This document shows positions 8,434 to 16,954 of a DNA stretch of 64,000 nucleotides, in pieces. Position 1 is the stretch's first letter, and each line of letters starts with the position of its first letter. Under the pieces are notes generated by a model. It did not search any database and was not told the DNA's origin. It saw nothing but the letters and a program-made list of their open reading frames with translations. The stretch is from contig NZ_LGLV01000010.1 in assembly GCF_001687365.1 (NCBI RefSeq), forward strand, positions 62,001 to 126,000. Direction: 5' to 3'. A program made the translations under genes and the position numbers. Source of the DNA: Pararhizobium polonicum (GTDB lineage: Bacteria > Pseudomonadota > Alphaproteobacteria > Rhizobiales > Rhizobiaceae).

Positions 8434-8940
8434 TCACGGCTTGGTGGCCGGGTCCCAATGCTCGTCGGCCTTTCCGTCCTTGATCCGCCAGGTGTCGTAC
8501 CAGGTGGTCGTGTAGGTCTTGGCGGGATCTTTCTCGTCCTTGATCTCGCGAACATAGCCGACGGTAACGAGATCGCCTTCCGCCGTGACGAAGGCGACGG
8601 GCGTCTTGATCTTTTCGGGAATGGGCGATGGCTTGGTGTTGAGGACCTGGGTAAAATATTGCACCACGCCGGCGCGGCCTGATGCAGCATTGGGATTGTG
8701 CTGCAGGTAGCGCTCGGTCAGGTACCGGTCCGCCCTGTCCCAGTGATTGGCCTCGAGCAGATCGCGGATGATGCCGTAGACCACCTGCTTGTTGGCATTG
8801 AGCTTTGGATCGGGGCTGGTGAACAGAGCCTCCGCGTCGGGCGCCGCGACCACGGCTTCCTGCGCTACGGCAGGCGTGGCTGCCATCATCGGTCCGAGCA
8901 GAAAAAGCGCCAGGGCAGCCGGGGCGAGGGTTTGTTTCAT
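8434..8940 (-). CDS. Exported SnoaL-like (NTF2 fold) protein
   Basis: A 168-residue protein with a Sec signal peptide (MKQTLAPAALALFLLGPMM, then an AxA-type site before QEAV). The mature part resembles the SnoaL/NTF2-like polyketide-cyclase fold: YLTERYLQHNPNAASGRAG, then the VVQYF helix, VTAEGDLVTVGYVREI and the closing WYDTWRIKDGKADEHWDPA. These are hallmarks of the secreted SnoaL-like proteins common in proteobacteria. An in-frame extension to 9156 adds unrelated residues, so the ATG at 8940 is preferred because it opens the signal peptide. Function is unknown. No operon partner is visible. Confidence 0.85.
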   Translation of the reverse strand: MKQTLAPAALALFLLGPMMAATPAVAQEAVVAAPDAEALFTSPDPKLNANKQVVYGIIRDLLEANHWDRADRYLTERYLQHNPNAASGRAGVVQYFTQVLNTKPSPIPEKIKTPVAFVTAEGDLVTVGYVREIKDEKDPAKTYTTTWYDTWRIKDGKADEHWDPATKP

Positions 8941-9226
8941 GGGACGGGTTTCCTTGTTGGGCCATGTGTCAGCCGCAGCGGGCCGGAGTGGCATGGCAAT
9001 CGTGCGGTCGTGCGCGTCGCAGAGTAGGGACAGGCGCGGGCTTGCGAAAGAAGGCAGTTTTTCCGCTGATGGTGTCAAAAAGATAACCAGGTTCCGTGCG
9101 CCGTCATCCGCCTCTCTGCTATTTTCAGGAATGTTGCCCGCGAAACCGGCTGGCAAAGTCTCTCATCCCTTGCCAGCCCGCCGGCTTCTGTGACACGTTC
9201 CAGTTGCCACAATTCAGGAGCCATCC

Positions 9227-10024
9227 ATGTTTTCCCGCCGCACCGTTCTCGCTGGCCTGACCGCCCTTGTTCTGACCCCGTTCAGCGTTGCCGCCGCCGA
9301 TCTGCCGGATCTGGCCGGGCGCACCGTCGTGGTCGTCACCGAGAATGCCTATCCGCCGCTGCAGTTCGTCGATCCGAAGTCGGGCAAGGCGATCGGCTGG
9401 GAATATGACGCGATGGAAGAGATTGCCAAGCGGCTGAATTTCAAGCTGGAAATCCAGAATACCTCCTGGGACGCGATGATCCAGTCGGTCTCCGACGGCC
9501 AGTACGATATCGGCATGACCGGCATCACCATCAAGGACGAGCGCAAGGCCAAGGTGGATTTCTCCGATCCCTACATGCGCTCGCAGCAGTTCATGCTGGT
9601 GCGCGGCGACGAAAGCCGCTTTACCGACGGCAAGACCTTTGGCGCGTTTACGGATGGTCTGGTCGGCGCCCAGCCGGGCACCTCGCCGTTCTACACGGCG
9701 GTCTACGAGATACTCGACGGCAACGAACAGAACCCGCGCGTCAAGCTGTTCGAGACATTTGGCGCGACGGTGCAGGCGCTCAAGGCCGGCGATGTCGACA
9801 CGGTGCTGACCGACAGCGTTGCGGCCAAGGGGTATGTCGATTCCTCCAACGGTGCGCTGAAAGTGATCGGCGGACCGCTCGGCACGGAGGATTTCGGCTT
9901 CATCTTCAAGAAGGGCTCCGATCTGGTCGCCCCCGTCAATGCCGCGATCGCCGCGCTGAAGGCAGACGGCACGCTCGACAGGCTGAACCAGAAATGGTTC
10001 GTCGATTACAAGATGGGCGAATGA
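9227..10024 (+). CDS. Amino-acid ABC transporter, periplasmic binding protein
   Basis: A 265-residue family-3 solute-binding protein. The signal peptide contains SRRTVLAGL, a twin-arginine-like motif, and ends near AVAAADL. Family features: [13 protein letters not shown] and [14 protein letters not shown] at the ligand lobe, [20 protein letters not shown] and [13 protein letters not shown], followed by a C-terminal DRLNQKW helix. It probably binds a polar amino acid or similar small solute. The permease gene begins 10 bases downstream, so the two form a unit. No ATP-binding subunit gene is next to them. Confidence 0.93.
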   Translation: MFSRRTVLAGLTALVLTPFSVAAADLPDLAGRTVVVVTENAYPPLQFVDPKSGKAIGWEYDAMEEIAKRLNFKLEIQNTSWDAMIQSVSDGQYDIGMTGITIKDERKAKVDFSDPYMRSQQFMLVRGDESRFTDGKTFGAFTDGLVGAQPGTSPFYTAVYEILDGNEQNPRVKLFETFGATVQALKAGDVDTVLTDSVAAKGYVDSSNGALKVIGGPLGTEDFGFIFKKGSDLVAPVNAAIAALKADGTLDRLNQKWFVDYKMGE

Positions 10025-10034
10025 TGCGCATCCG

Positions 10035-10856
10035 ATGACGCCTGCCCATCCGCAAGACAGCTCTCAAAAGGGCGACTATCCCTGGTGGCTGGTCGCCCTT
10101 GCCGTTATCGCCGTGGCGCTGGCCGTGGTGATCGTTTCCAGCGACATCTATATCCAGGTCTTCACCATCGTCTCGGCCGGTATCGGCATCACCATCCTGG
10201 TGACGCTGCTCGGCTTCTTCTTCGCCACGGCGCTGGGGCTCGGCATCGCGCTGATGGCGCTGTCGGAGCGCGCCGTGCTGCGCCAGATCGCCCGGTTCTA
10301 TACCGAGGTCATTCGCGGCATCCCGATCCTCGTGCTGTTGTTCTACATCGCCTTTGTCGGCGCCCCGGCGCTGGTGGCACTGATCAATCTCATCCTGTCG
10401 CCGCTGATTTCGGCCGGCTCGATGGAGCCGGTGCTGGTGCGCGACCTGTCGCTGATGTGGCGGGCGGTCATCGCGCTCTCCATCGGCTATTCCGCCTTCA
10501 TCGCCGAGGTGTTTCGCGCGGGTATCCAGTCGGTCGACAAGGGGCAGATCGAGGCGGCCAAGGCGCTCGGCCTGACGCGCACCCAGCGCTTCCGGCTGGT
10601 GGTCTTCCCGCAGGCGATCCGCGTCATCCTGCCGCCGCTCGGCAATGATTTCGTGGCGATGATCAAGGACAGCTCGCTGGTCTCCGTGCTCGGCGTCGCC
10701 GACATCACCCAGATGGGCAAGATCTACGCCTCCGGCTCGTTCCGCTTCTTCGAGACCTATTCGATCGTGGCCTATATCTATCTGATCCTGACGATCGGGC
10801 TTTCGCTGGGGCTGCGGCGGCTGGAGATGAGGCTGCGGCGGACAGGGCAACGCTGA
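10035..10856 (+). CDS. Amino-acid ABC transporter permease (HisM/GlnP type)
   Basis: A 273-residue inner-membrane permease. After a short cytoplasmic N-terminus there are about five to six hydrophobic segments. The coupling-helix region reads AEVFRAGIQSVDKGQIEAAK, followed by ALGLTRTQRFRLVVFPQAI, matching the EAA motif of polar amino-acid permeases. RGIPILVLLFY earlier is also typical. It follows the binding protein by 10 bases. The ATPase and a possible second permease must be encoded elsewhere, since leuC follows. Confidence 0.93.
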   Translation: MTPAHPQDSSQKGDYPWWLVALAVIAVALAVVIVSSDIYIQVFTIVSAGIGITILVTLLGFFFATALGLGIALMALSERAVLRQIARFYTEVIRGIPILVLLFYIAFVGAPALVALINLILSPLISAGSMEPVLVRDLSLMWRAVIALSIGYSAFIAEVFRAGIQSVDKGQIEAAKALGLTRTQRFRLVVFPQAIRVILPPLGNDFVAMIKDSSLVSVLGVADITQMGKIYASGSFRFFETYSIVAYIYLILTIGLSLGLRRLEMRLRRTGQR

Positions 10857-11054
10857 CGGGGCGTGACAGGGCAATTGCCGAACCGGCAAAAAATTGATAT
10901 ATCCCGCCCATGGAATCCAAATTCGGATGTTTACGGCAGAAAATCGTCGTGCTGCAGGACCACAAGCGTCTGCCGGCACGCTTTTTTGCGTGCATTTCCG
11001 GCGCGCTCAACAGCCGACGTCCGTGATATCCGGGGCCTGAGCCCCGATGTGGCG

Positions 11055-11078
11055 CCGGCGCCCCTTTGCCGGATTTTT
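11055..11078 (+). terminator. Possible attenuator hairpin in the leuC leader
   Basis: In the 255-base leader of leuC a CCGGC/GCCGG stem with an 8-base loop is followed by ATTTTT, 34 bases before the ATG. Other hairpins precede it (GGGGC/GCCCC at about 11032-11045 and GCACGC/GCGTGC at about 10976-10993). No leucine-rich leader peptide could be recognised, so attenuation is speculative. Confidence 0.3.
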
Positions 11079-11111
11079 CCTGACCTTCTTCTTCACTATG
11101 GATGAAAAGCC

Positions 11112-12521
11112 ATGAGCGCACCGCGTACTCTCTACGACAAAATCTGGGACGACCATCTGGTCGACAGCCAGGACGACGGAACCTGTCTTCTCTATATCGA
11201 TCGCCATCTCGTTCACGAAGTGACGAGCCCGCAGGCGTTCGAAGGCCTTCGCTTGACGAACCGTCAGGTCCGGGCTCCGCAAAAGACGCTGGCCGTCGTC
11301 GACCATAACGTGCCGACCTCGCCGGACCGTCATCTCGGCATCAAGAACGAGGAAAGCCGCATCCAGGTGGAGGCGCTGGCCCAGAACGCGGCCGATTTCG
11401 GCGTCGAATATTATTCGGCCAGCGATATCCGTCAGGGCATCGTCCATATCGTCGGTCCGGAGCAGGGCTTTACCCTGCCGGGCATGACCATCGTCTGCGG
11501 CGACAGCCACACCTCGACCCATGGTGCTTTCGGCGCGCTGGCGCACGGCATCGGCACGTCCGAGGTCGAGCATGTGCTCGCCACCCAGACGCTGATCCAG
11601 AAGAAGGCCAAGAACATGCTGGTGCGTGTCGATGGCGTCCTGCCGGAGCACGTTACCGCCAAGGATATCATCCTGGCCATCATCGGCGAGATCGGCACGG
11701 CCGGCGGCACCGGCCATGTCATCGAGTTTGCCGGCGAAGCCATCCGCGCGCTGTCGATGGAAGGCCGAATGACCGTCTGCAACATGACGATCGAAGGCGG
11801 CGCCCGCGCCGGCCTGATCGCGCCGGACGAAAAGACCTTCGAATATATCAAGGGCAAGCCGCGCGCGCCGAAGGGCGAAGAGCTGGAACAGGCGATCGCC
11901 TACTGGAAGACGCTGCAGACCGACGAGGGCGCGCATTATGACCGCGTCGTCGTGCTCGACGCCGCCTCCCTGCCGCCGATCGTTTCCTGGGGCTCCTCGC
12001 CGGAAGACGTTATTTCGGTTCAGGGCATCGTGCCGAACCCGGACGAGATCCAGGACGAGAACAAGCGCACCTCCAAATGGCGGGCGCTCGACTATATGGG
12101 CCTGAAGCCGGGCACCAAGATCACCGATATCAATATCGACCGCGTCTTCATCGGCTCCTGCACCAACGGCCGCATCGAGGACCTGCGCGAAGTCGCCAAG
12201 GTCGTCGAGGGCAAGACGGTGGCCTCCACCGTCTCGGCGATGATCGTGCCGGGCTCCGGCCTCGTCAAGGAACAGGCGGAAGCCGAAGGCCTCGACGTGA
12301 TCTTCAAGGCGGCGGGCTTCGACTGGCGCGAGCCGGGCTGCTCCATGTGCCTTGCCATGAACGACGACCGCCTGAAGCCGGGCGAGCGCTGTGCTTCGAC
12401 CTCCAACCGCAACTTCGAAGGCCGCCAGGGCTTCAAGGGCCGCACCCATCTGGTGTCGCCGGCAATGGCAGCGGCAGCCGCCGTTAGCGGACACTTCGTC
12501 GATATCCGCGACTGGAAGTGA
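11112..12521 (+). CDS. leuC: 3-isopropylmalate dehydratase, large subunit
   Basis: This aconitase-family [4Fe-4S] enzyme isomerises 2-isopropylmalate to 3-isopropylmalate in leucine synthesis, together with LeuD (not in this window). The 469 residues begin [17 protein letters not shown]. Cluster ligands are visible at C350 (IGSCTNGR), C410 and C413 (EPGCSMC). [20 protein letters not shown] and [13 protein letters not shown] are family motifs. It has its own 255-base leader, and a 136-bp palindromic repeat begins 8 bases after the stop. leuD is not adjacent, as is common in rhizobia. Confidence 0.97.
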   Translation: MSAPRTLYDKIWDDHLVDSQDDGTCLLYIDRHLVHEVTSPQAFEGLRLTNRQVRAPQKTLAVVDHNVPTSPDRHLGIKNEESRIQVEALAQNAADFGVEYYSASDIRQGIVHIVGPEQGFTLPGMTIVCGDSHTSTHGAFGALAHGIGTSEVEHVLATQTLIQKKAKNMLVRVDGVLPEHVTAKDIILAIIGEIGTAGGTGHVIEFAGEAIRALSMEGRMTVCNMTIEGGARAGLIAPDEKTFEYIKGKPRAPKGEELEQAIAYWKTLQTDEGAHYDRVVVLDAASLPPIVSWGSSPEDVISVQGIVPNPDEIQDENKRTSKWRALDYMGLKPGTKITDINIDRVFIGSCTNGRIEDLREVAKVVEGKTVASTVSAMIVPGSGLVKEQAEAEGLDVIFKAAGFDWREPGCSMCLAMNDDRLKPGERCASTSNRNFEGRQGFKGRTHLVSPAMAAAAAVSGHFVDIRDWK

Positions 12522-12528
12522 GACCTTT

Positions 12529-12664
12529 ACCCTCCCCTTGAGGGGGAGGGTCGGAGCAAAGCTCCGGGGTGGGGTGATCTGCGGCATACACAATGGACTG
12601 TGGTGTTCGCGGCGGTCACCCCCACCCGCGACTGCGTCGCGACCTCCCCCCTCAAGGGGGAGGT
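12529..12664. repeat. 136-bp palindromic intergenic repeat, copy 1
   Basis: This is a highly structured element made of nested inverted repeats: ACCCTCCCCTTGAGGGGGAGGGT, a CGGAGC/GCTCCG hairpin, GGGTGGGGTGA pairing at distance with TCACCCCCACCC, a CGCGAC/GTCGCG hairpin and ACCTCCCCCCTCAAGGGGG with AGGT. A second copy of identical length lies at 36918-37053. It resembles rhizobial intergenic mosaic elements (RIME-like). It ends 2 bases before the stop codon of the next, convergent gene. Confidence 0.9.
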
Positions 12665-12665
12665 G

Positions 12666-13217
12666 CTACCTCACCACCTTCACCACCGTCCCCCGCCGCA
12701 TGAACCGTAGCAGCCGCTGCATCGCCGGCAAGCTCACCGCCACGCAGCCCTCCGTCGGTGTGTAGCCGGGTTTGGCGAGGTGGAAGAAGATCGCCGAGCC
12801 GCCGTAGCGTTTGCGGCTGCGCAGGTTCCAGTCCATCACCAGGCAGATATCGTAGAGGCCGTCGTCGCGGCGCATCTTTTCGTGGCTGGGTGTGAAGGGG
12901 GCGCTGACGGGGCGGTTGTAGAGGGCGTGGCGGGGTTCGTCGCACCAGAGCAGGTTTTTCGGCGTGAAGCGCAGCGGCAGGGCGGTCGGTGGCGGTGTCA
13001 CGTGGTCGTTGCGGATATAGCCGCCGATCAGGCGCATGGCGGCAATCGGGGTGGCGCCGTCGCCTTCGCGCTTGCGCGATGTGATGCCGCTGCGGCCGAT
13101 CGCAGCCTCTTCGGTGCGGCCGGCGAAGGTGACGAGCGCCCTGGTCCGGCTTCCCGGCTTGGGCCTGACGGTGATGATGCCGGTGGAATTTGCGGCCTTG
13201 CGGGGTTTTCGTCGCAT
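12666..13217 (-). CDS. L,D-transpeptidase (YkuD) family protein
   Basis: A 183-residue protein with the YkuD catalytic signature: H146 in FFHLAKPGY and nucleophile C158 in PTEGCVAVS. Such enzymes cross-link peptidoglycan or attach lipoproteins through a cysteine. The ATG at 13217 gives a basic N-terminus (MRRKPRKAANSTG) and no signal peptide. A longer frame to 13400 runs across the response-regulator start and is not favoured. The lack of a recognisable export signal is typical of this alphaproteobacterial subgroup but leaves the site of action open. It is divergent from cenR. The 136-bp repeat abuts its stop codon. Confidence 0.8.
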   Translation of the reverse strand: MRRKPRKAANSTGIITVRPKPGSRTRALVTFAGRTEEAAIGRSGITSRKREGDGATPIAAMRLIGGYIRNDHVTPPPTALPLRFTPKNLLWCDEPRHALYNRPVSAPFTPSHEKMRRDDGLYDICLVMDWNLRSRKRYGGSAIFFHLAKPGYTPTEGCVAVSLPAMQRLLRFMRRGTVVKVVR

Positions 13218-13362
13218 TTTACTCACAGTTTTTTGCGTTGTCCGTGATCTGAAACATAACCATAGCACTACACAATATGTAACAAGCGGGTGAAGGCTTC
13301 CGCTGCTTGCCAAAAGCACCGATTGAGCTAGTTTCAAACCGGAAGCAAGGAGGGATTTCAGC

Positions 13363-14046
13363 ATGTCGGCCCGCACCATTCTTCTCGTCGACGATGACAA
13401 CGATCTGCGTGAAACGCTGACCGAGCAGCTTTCTCTCTATGAGGAATTCACCATTCTTCAGGAGCCGACCGCCGCCAAGGGCATCCAGACGGCGCGCGCG
13501 CAGCAGATCGCCCTTCTGGTGATGGATGTCGGTCTGCCCGATATGGACGGCCGCGAGGCGGTCAAGCTTCTGCGCAAGGGCGGCTTCAAGTCGCCGATCA
13601 TCATGCTGACCGGCCACGATACCGATTCGGATACGATCCTCGGGCTCGAAGCCGGCGCCAACGATTATGTCACCAAGCCGTTCCGGTTTGCCGTGTTGCT
13701 TGCCCGCATCCGGGCGCAGCTGCGCCAGCACGAGCAGAGCGAGGACGCCACCTTCACCGTCGGCCCTTACACGTTCAAGCCGGGGCAGAAGCTGTTGACG
13801 CTGGAAAACGGCCAGAAGATCAGGCTCACCGAAAAGGAAGCGGCGATCATCCGCTATCTCTACCGCGCCGAGCAGAAAGTGGTTACCCGCGACGTGCTGC
13901 TGGAAGAGGTCTGGGGCTATAATTCCGGGGTCACCACCCATACGCTCGAAACCCATGTCTACCGGCTGCGCCAGAAAATCGAGCGCGACCCTTCCAATGC
14001 GGAGATTTTGGTGACAGAGAATGGCGGCTACAAGATAGTTCCCTGA
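13363..14046 (+). CDS. cenR: OmpR-family response regulator, CenR/OtpR-like
   Basis: A 227-residue two-component regulator. The receiver domain (residues 1-120) has the acidic pocket DDDN at 10-13, phospho-acceptor D55 in VMDVGLPDMDG and K105 in TKPF. The winged-helix domain carries RLTEKEAAIIRYLYRAEQK, then VWGYNSGVTTHTLETHVYRL. The sequence, and a following gene for a cyclic-nucleotide-binding protein, match Brucella OtpR / Caulobacter-type CenR, a regulator of cell-envelope integrity and growth. That identity is from family knowledge. No histidine kinase is encoded nearby. The ATG at 13363 has AAGGAGG upstream. Confidence 0.85.
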   Translation: MSARTILLVDDDNDLRETLTEQLSLYEEFTILQEPTAAKGIQTARAQQIALLVMDVGLPDMDGREAVKLLRKGGFKSPIIMLTGHDTDSDTILGLEAGANDYVTKPFRFAVLLARIRAQLRQHEQSEDATFTVGPYTFKPGQKLLTLENGQKIRLTEKEAAIIRYLYRAEQKVVTRDVLLEEVWGYNSGVTTHTLETHVYRLRQKIERDPSNAEILVTENGGYKIVP

Positions 14047-14096
14047 AGACAGGGGCGCGATGCCAGCTGTGATCGCGCCCGCCCCGAGGTATCGCT

Positions 14097-14552
14097 TTGG
14101 CGCTGAATGACGATATTGCCCTTCTGTCCCTTGTGCCGCTGTTTGCGGATATCGATGACGACAAGCTGCGGCTGATCGCGTTCGGGGCCGAGCGCCGCCG
14201 GCTGAACAGGGGCCAGCAGCTGTTTCGCGAGGGTGCCCCTGCCGATTGCGCCTTTGCGGTCGCCAGCGGCTCGTTCAGCCTGACGCGCAGCCTTGTCGAT
14301 GGCAGCGCCCAGACTGTCGAGACGGTCGGGCGGGGCACACTGCTTTCGGAACTGGCAATGATTTCCTTCGTCGAACGCAAGTTCACCGCGACGGCCGAGG
14401 AAGACAGCGAAGTCATCCGCATCAACCGTCCGCTGTTTCGCCGCATGCTGGAGGAATATCCGGATGTCGCCGTCGTCGTCGAAGCGCGGATCAAGGACAA
14501 TCTCCAGACGATGATCCGCGCCATGCAGAAACTGGCGCCGCGGTTCGGGTGA
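14097..14552 (+). CDS. Cyclic-nucleotide-binding domain protein
   Basis: A 151-residue single-domain protein of the CAP/PKA regulatory-subunit fold without a DNA-binding domain. Recognisable features are LVPLFADIDDDKLRLIAFG at the start, FREGAPADCAFAVASGSF, and a phosphate-binding-cassette-like GRGTLLSELAMI, although the usual FGE and R-T-A residues are altered, so true cNMP binding is uncertain. The start is TTG at 14097 (MALNDDIALL). It lies 50 bases after cenR in the same direction. This pairing is conserved in Brucella and rhizobia and suggests linked roles in envelope control. Confidence 0.85.
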   Translation: MALNDDIALLSLVPLFADIDDDKLRLIAFGAERRRLNRGQQLFREGAPADCAFAVASGSFSLTRSLVDGSAQTVETVGRGTLLSELAMISFVERKFTATAEEDSEVIRINRPLFRRMLEEYPDVAVVVEARIKDNLQTMIRAMQKLAPRFG

Positions 14553-14577
14553 ACGCGCAGCGCCTGTTTTTGCGGTC

Positions 14578-16737
14578 TTACCACTTGTATTTCAGCGATC
14601 CCAGCACCGCGCGGCCTTGGCCATAGTAGCAATAGCCCTCGGTGCAGACGCGTTCGCGGCGGTCGGCGAGGTTGGTGGCGCTGATGGCGAGGCTCAGGCC
14701 GTCGAGTTGCGGCGTGCGTTTGCCGAAATCATAGGACAGAGAGGCATCGAGATAGGCGGCACCCGAATTGCGGTCGGTGTTTGCGTCCGACGTGTAGGAT
14801 TCACCGGTGACCCGGACACCGGCGCCGAGCGCGAGGCCTGCGAGCTGGGTGTCTTCCGCGACGGCGTATTTCGCCCAGAGCGAGGCGGTGTGACGCGGTG
14901 TCGTCGAGGGCGTGTTGCCGATCAGCGCCGGGTCCACATTGCCGGTGATTTCGGCATGGCTGTAGGTGTAGGCGGCAATCAGGCTGATACCGTTGTCGAG
15001 CTCCGTGCGGCCTTCCAGCTCGAACCCCTTGTAGGTGTTTTCGCCGGATGACTTGTAGTAATAGCCGGCCGGCAGTGAGCCACCCAACACGTATTGCGGC
15101 TTGCCGGATTCGACAAGCCGGTAGGCGGCAGCTGTCAGCGAGTAATGTTCGCCCTCCGGCTGGTACTTGACGCCGACTTCGATCTGCTCGCCCTTTGTCG
15201 GATCAAGCACGGTGCCATCGGCTGACTGTTGCGTCGAGGGAACGAAGGAGGTGCCGTAGCTGACATAGGGTGCGATGCCGTTGTCGAAGAGGTAAAGCAG
15301 GCCTGCCTGCCCGGACAGCGCGCCGTCATCCTTGCGATCCTGCACGCCGGTCACCTTGTTGGTCGATGTCTGATCGACCCAGTCGTAACGTAGCCCGCCG
15401 ACCGCCCGCCAGTTGCCGAATTCGGCCTGTTCCTGGGCATAGACGCCGGTCTGGCGCAGTTCGCGGCCGCTGAAGGTCGTCCGCTCCGGTGTCGGCGCCT
15501 TTGAAAGGTCGGCGGGAGCGACAGAGCCGAAGCCGAGGCCGAAATCGGAGGTGATCCAGGTATAGTCGAGCCCTGCAAGCAGCGTATGAGAAACGGCTCC
15601 GGTGTCGAATTTCGCCTCGAGCTGGTTGTCGATCTGGTAGGCGCGCTGCTCGTCGGTGACTGCCGTGGACGTATAGGAGCGGGGTGGATCGAGGGGGTTT
15701 ACAGGGATAACCCTGCTCGACGTGTCAATATAGCGGGCCTTGAGATCGACGTCGCTGGCGCGGGCGTTCTGCCGGAAGGTCAGGCCGTTGTCGAATTCGT
15801 GGCTGAACTGGTAGCCGATCTGGTATTGCGTCACCTTCTGGTGGTCGTAGTCGGGATCGCTGTATCGCAGCAGCTTGCCGTCATGTTCGAACATGCGCGG
15901 GCTCGCATCGGTCTCGCCCTTCTGGGCAAGGCCGTAGATCGTCAGCGAGGTCGCCTCGTCCGGCTTCCAGGTGAACGATGGTTGCAGCAGATAGCGGTCG
16001 TCGGCAATGTCGTAATTGGTCTCGGCGTTGCGGGCGAGGCCGACGACGCGGTAGAACATGCCGTCACTGACAGGGCCGCCGAAATCGAAGGCCGCCTGCG
16101 TCCGGCCGATCGTGCCGTATTGCAGCTCCACTTCGCGGTGGGTTTCTTCAAGCGGCATCTTCGAGATGCGATTGACGATGCCGGCAGCGCTGGCTGCGCC
16201 GTACATCACCGAAACCGGGCCCTTGAGGATCTCGATGCGGTCGAGCGTGTAGACCTCGGTGGAGAAGGTGCTGTAGCTCATATAGGGCTGGCGCAGGCCA
16301 TCGCGAAAATCGCTGTCGGTGGTGGTCGAGATGCCGCGGATGTAGATCTGGTCGAAGCGCGGATCATAGCCGAAGGCGCCGGTGGTGACGCCCGCCGTGT
16401 AGCGTGTCGCCTGGATCATGTCCTGGACGCCGCGGTCTTCCAGTTCCTTGCGGGTGACGACGGAAACCGCGCGCGGCGTCTCGATCAGCGGCGTGTCGGT
16501 CTTCAGCGCCGAGATGTTGCGTGTCGGCACAACGGTGTCGTTGTCTTCGGCAATCGAGGTGGCGGCACCGCTGCCGGTGATGGTCAGCGCCTCCAGCCGT
16601 GTCGTCTTTTCCGCTGCATCCTGTGCCGCGGCAACGACTGGAGCGAGCGAGGCGGCCAGCAGGCCAAACAGGATGGTCGAGCTCTTCCAGGCGTTGCGAT
16701 CGCCGGCTCGCTTGCGCGGGAGAATGGGTGTGGTCAT
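14578..16737 (-). CDS. TonB-dependent siderophore receptor (FhuA-like)
   Basis: An outer-membrane beta-barrel receptor of 719 residues. It has a signal peptide (hydrophobic FGLLAASLAPVVAAAQ), a plug domain (TPLIETPRAVSVVTRKELED, then TRYTAGVTTGAFGYDPRFDQ and IYIRGI), a 22-strand barrel and the terminal motif ending in tryptophan (SLKYKW). Near the end are paired cysteines in CTEGYCYYGQGR, as in ferrichrome/hydroxamate receptors. The ATG at 16737 opens MTTPILPRKR; an upstream in-frame start at 16764 adds nine non-signal residues. The leader contains hairpins and an iron-responsive TGA-N9-TCA box. The ligand is probably a ferric siderophore, but its identity is unknown. No TonB-ABC genes are linked. 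Confidence 0.93.
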   Translation of the reverse strand: MTTPILPRKRAGDRNAWKSSTILFGLLAASLAPVVAAAQDAAEKTTRLEALTITGSGAATSIAEDNDTVVPTRNISALKTDTPLIETPRAVSVVTRKELEDRGVQDMIQATRYTAGVTTGAFGYDPRFDQIYIRGISTTTDSDFRDGLRQPYMSYSTFSTEVYTLDRIEILKGPVSVMYGAASAAGIVNRISKMPLEETHREVELQYGTIGRTQAAFDFGGPVSDGMFYRVVGLARNAETNYDIADDRYLLQPSFTWKPDEATSLTIYGLAQKGETDASPRMFEHDGKLLRYSDPDYDHQKVTQYQIGYQFSHEFDNGLTFRQNARASDVDLKARYIDTSSRVIPVNPLDPPRSYTSTAVTDEQRAYQIDNQLEAKFDTGAVSHTLLAGLDYTWITSDFGLGFGSVAPADLSKAPTPERTTFSGRELRQTGVYAQEQAEFGNWRAVGGLRYDWVDQTSTNKVTGVQDRKDDGALSGQAGLLYLFDNGIAPYVSYGTSFVPSTQQSADGTVLDPTKGEQIEVGVKYQPEGEHYSLTAAAYRLVESGKPQYVLGGSLPAGYYYKSSGENTYKGFELEGRTELDNGISLIAAYTYSHAEITGNVDPALIGNTPSTTPRHTASLWAKYAVAEDTQLAGLALGAGVRVTGESYTSDANTDRNSGAAYLDASLSYDFGKRTPQLDGLSLAISATNLADRRERVCTEGYCYYGQGRAVLGSLKYKW

Positions 16738-16890
16738 GCAAAAAGCCCCTCTTACAGGGCGCACGAAAACCCTCCGGCAAAAGCCGGACCAAAGCGCCCG
16801 ATCAACAATGGAAACAGCGGCAGGACGCCGCTGGAGACGGTGTCCCCGCCGTCCTGCGAAGGGATAATCGGTTTGGATTCGGGCTTCAAG
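16738..16890 (-). other. Structured 5' leader of the TonB receptor
   Basis: The leader contains a perfect stem GCAGGACG (16820-16827) / CGTCCTGC (16850-16857) and a small CCGGC/GCCGG hairpin near 16774-16787. I could not match it to a known riboswitch; no cobalamin box is evident. Confidence 0.4.
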
Positions 16891-16893
16891 TTA

Positions 16894-16916
16894 AATATGA
16901 CTTAAACGGTCATATT
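16894..16916. promoter_or_regulatory. Iron-responsive operator (TGA-N9-TCA) in an AATATGAC/GTCATATT palindrome
   Basis: A perfect 8-bp inverted repeat AATATGAC (16894-16901) / GTCATATT (16909-16916) contains TGA (16898-16900), nine bases and TCA (16910-16912). TGA-N9-TCA is the IRO consensus bound by the rhizobial iron regulator RirA. It is between xth and the TonB receptor, 157 bases before the receptor start, so iron repression of the receptor is likely. Confidence 0.75.
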
Positions 16917-16954
16917 ATTGTTCGAGAGCGATTTCCCGGAAAAAGAAGCGCTTT

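Noticed and set aside
10863..11105. 80-codon frame as a leucine-operon leader peptide
   Set aside because: It has no run of leucine codons and no clear ribosome-binding site.
12529..12664. CRISPR-like repeat
   Set aside because: There are no regularly spaced identical repeats with unique spacers; the element is a single palindromic intergenic repeat, and no cas genes are present.
16738..16890. Cobalamin riboswitch before the TonB receptor
   Set aside because: No B12-box consensus could be found in the leader, and an iron box fits the gene better.
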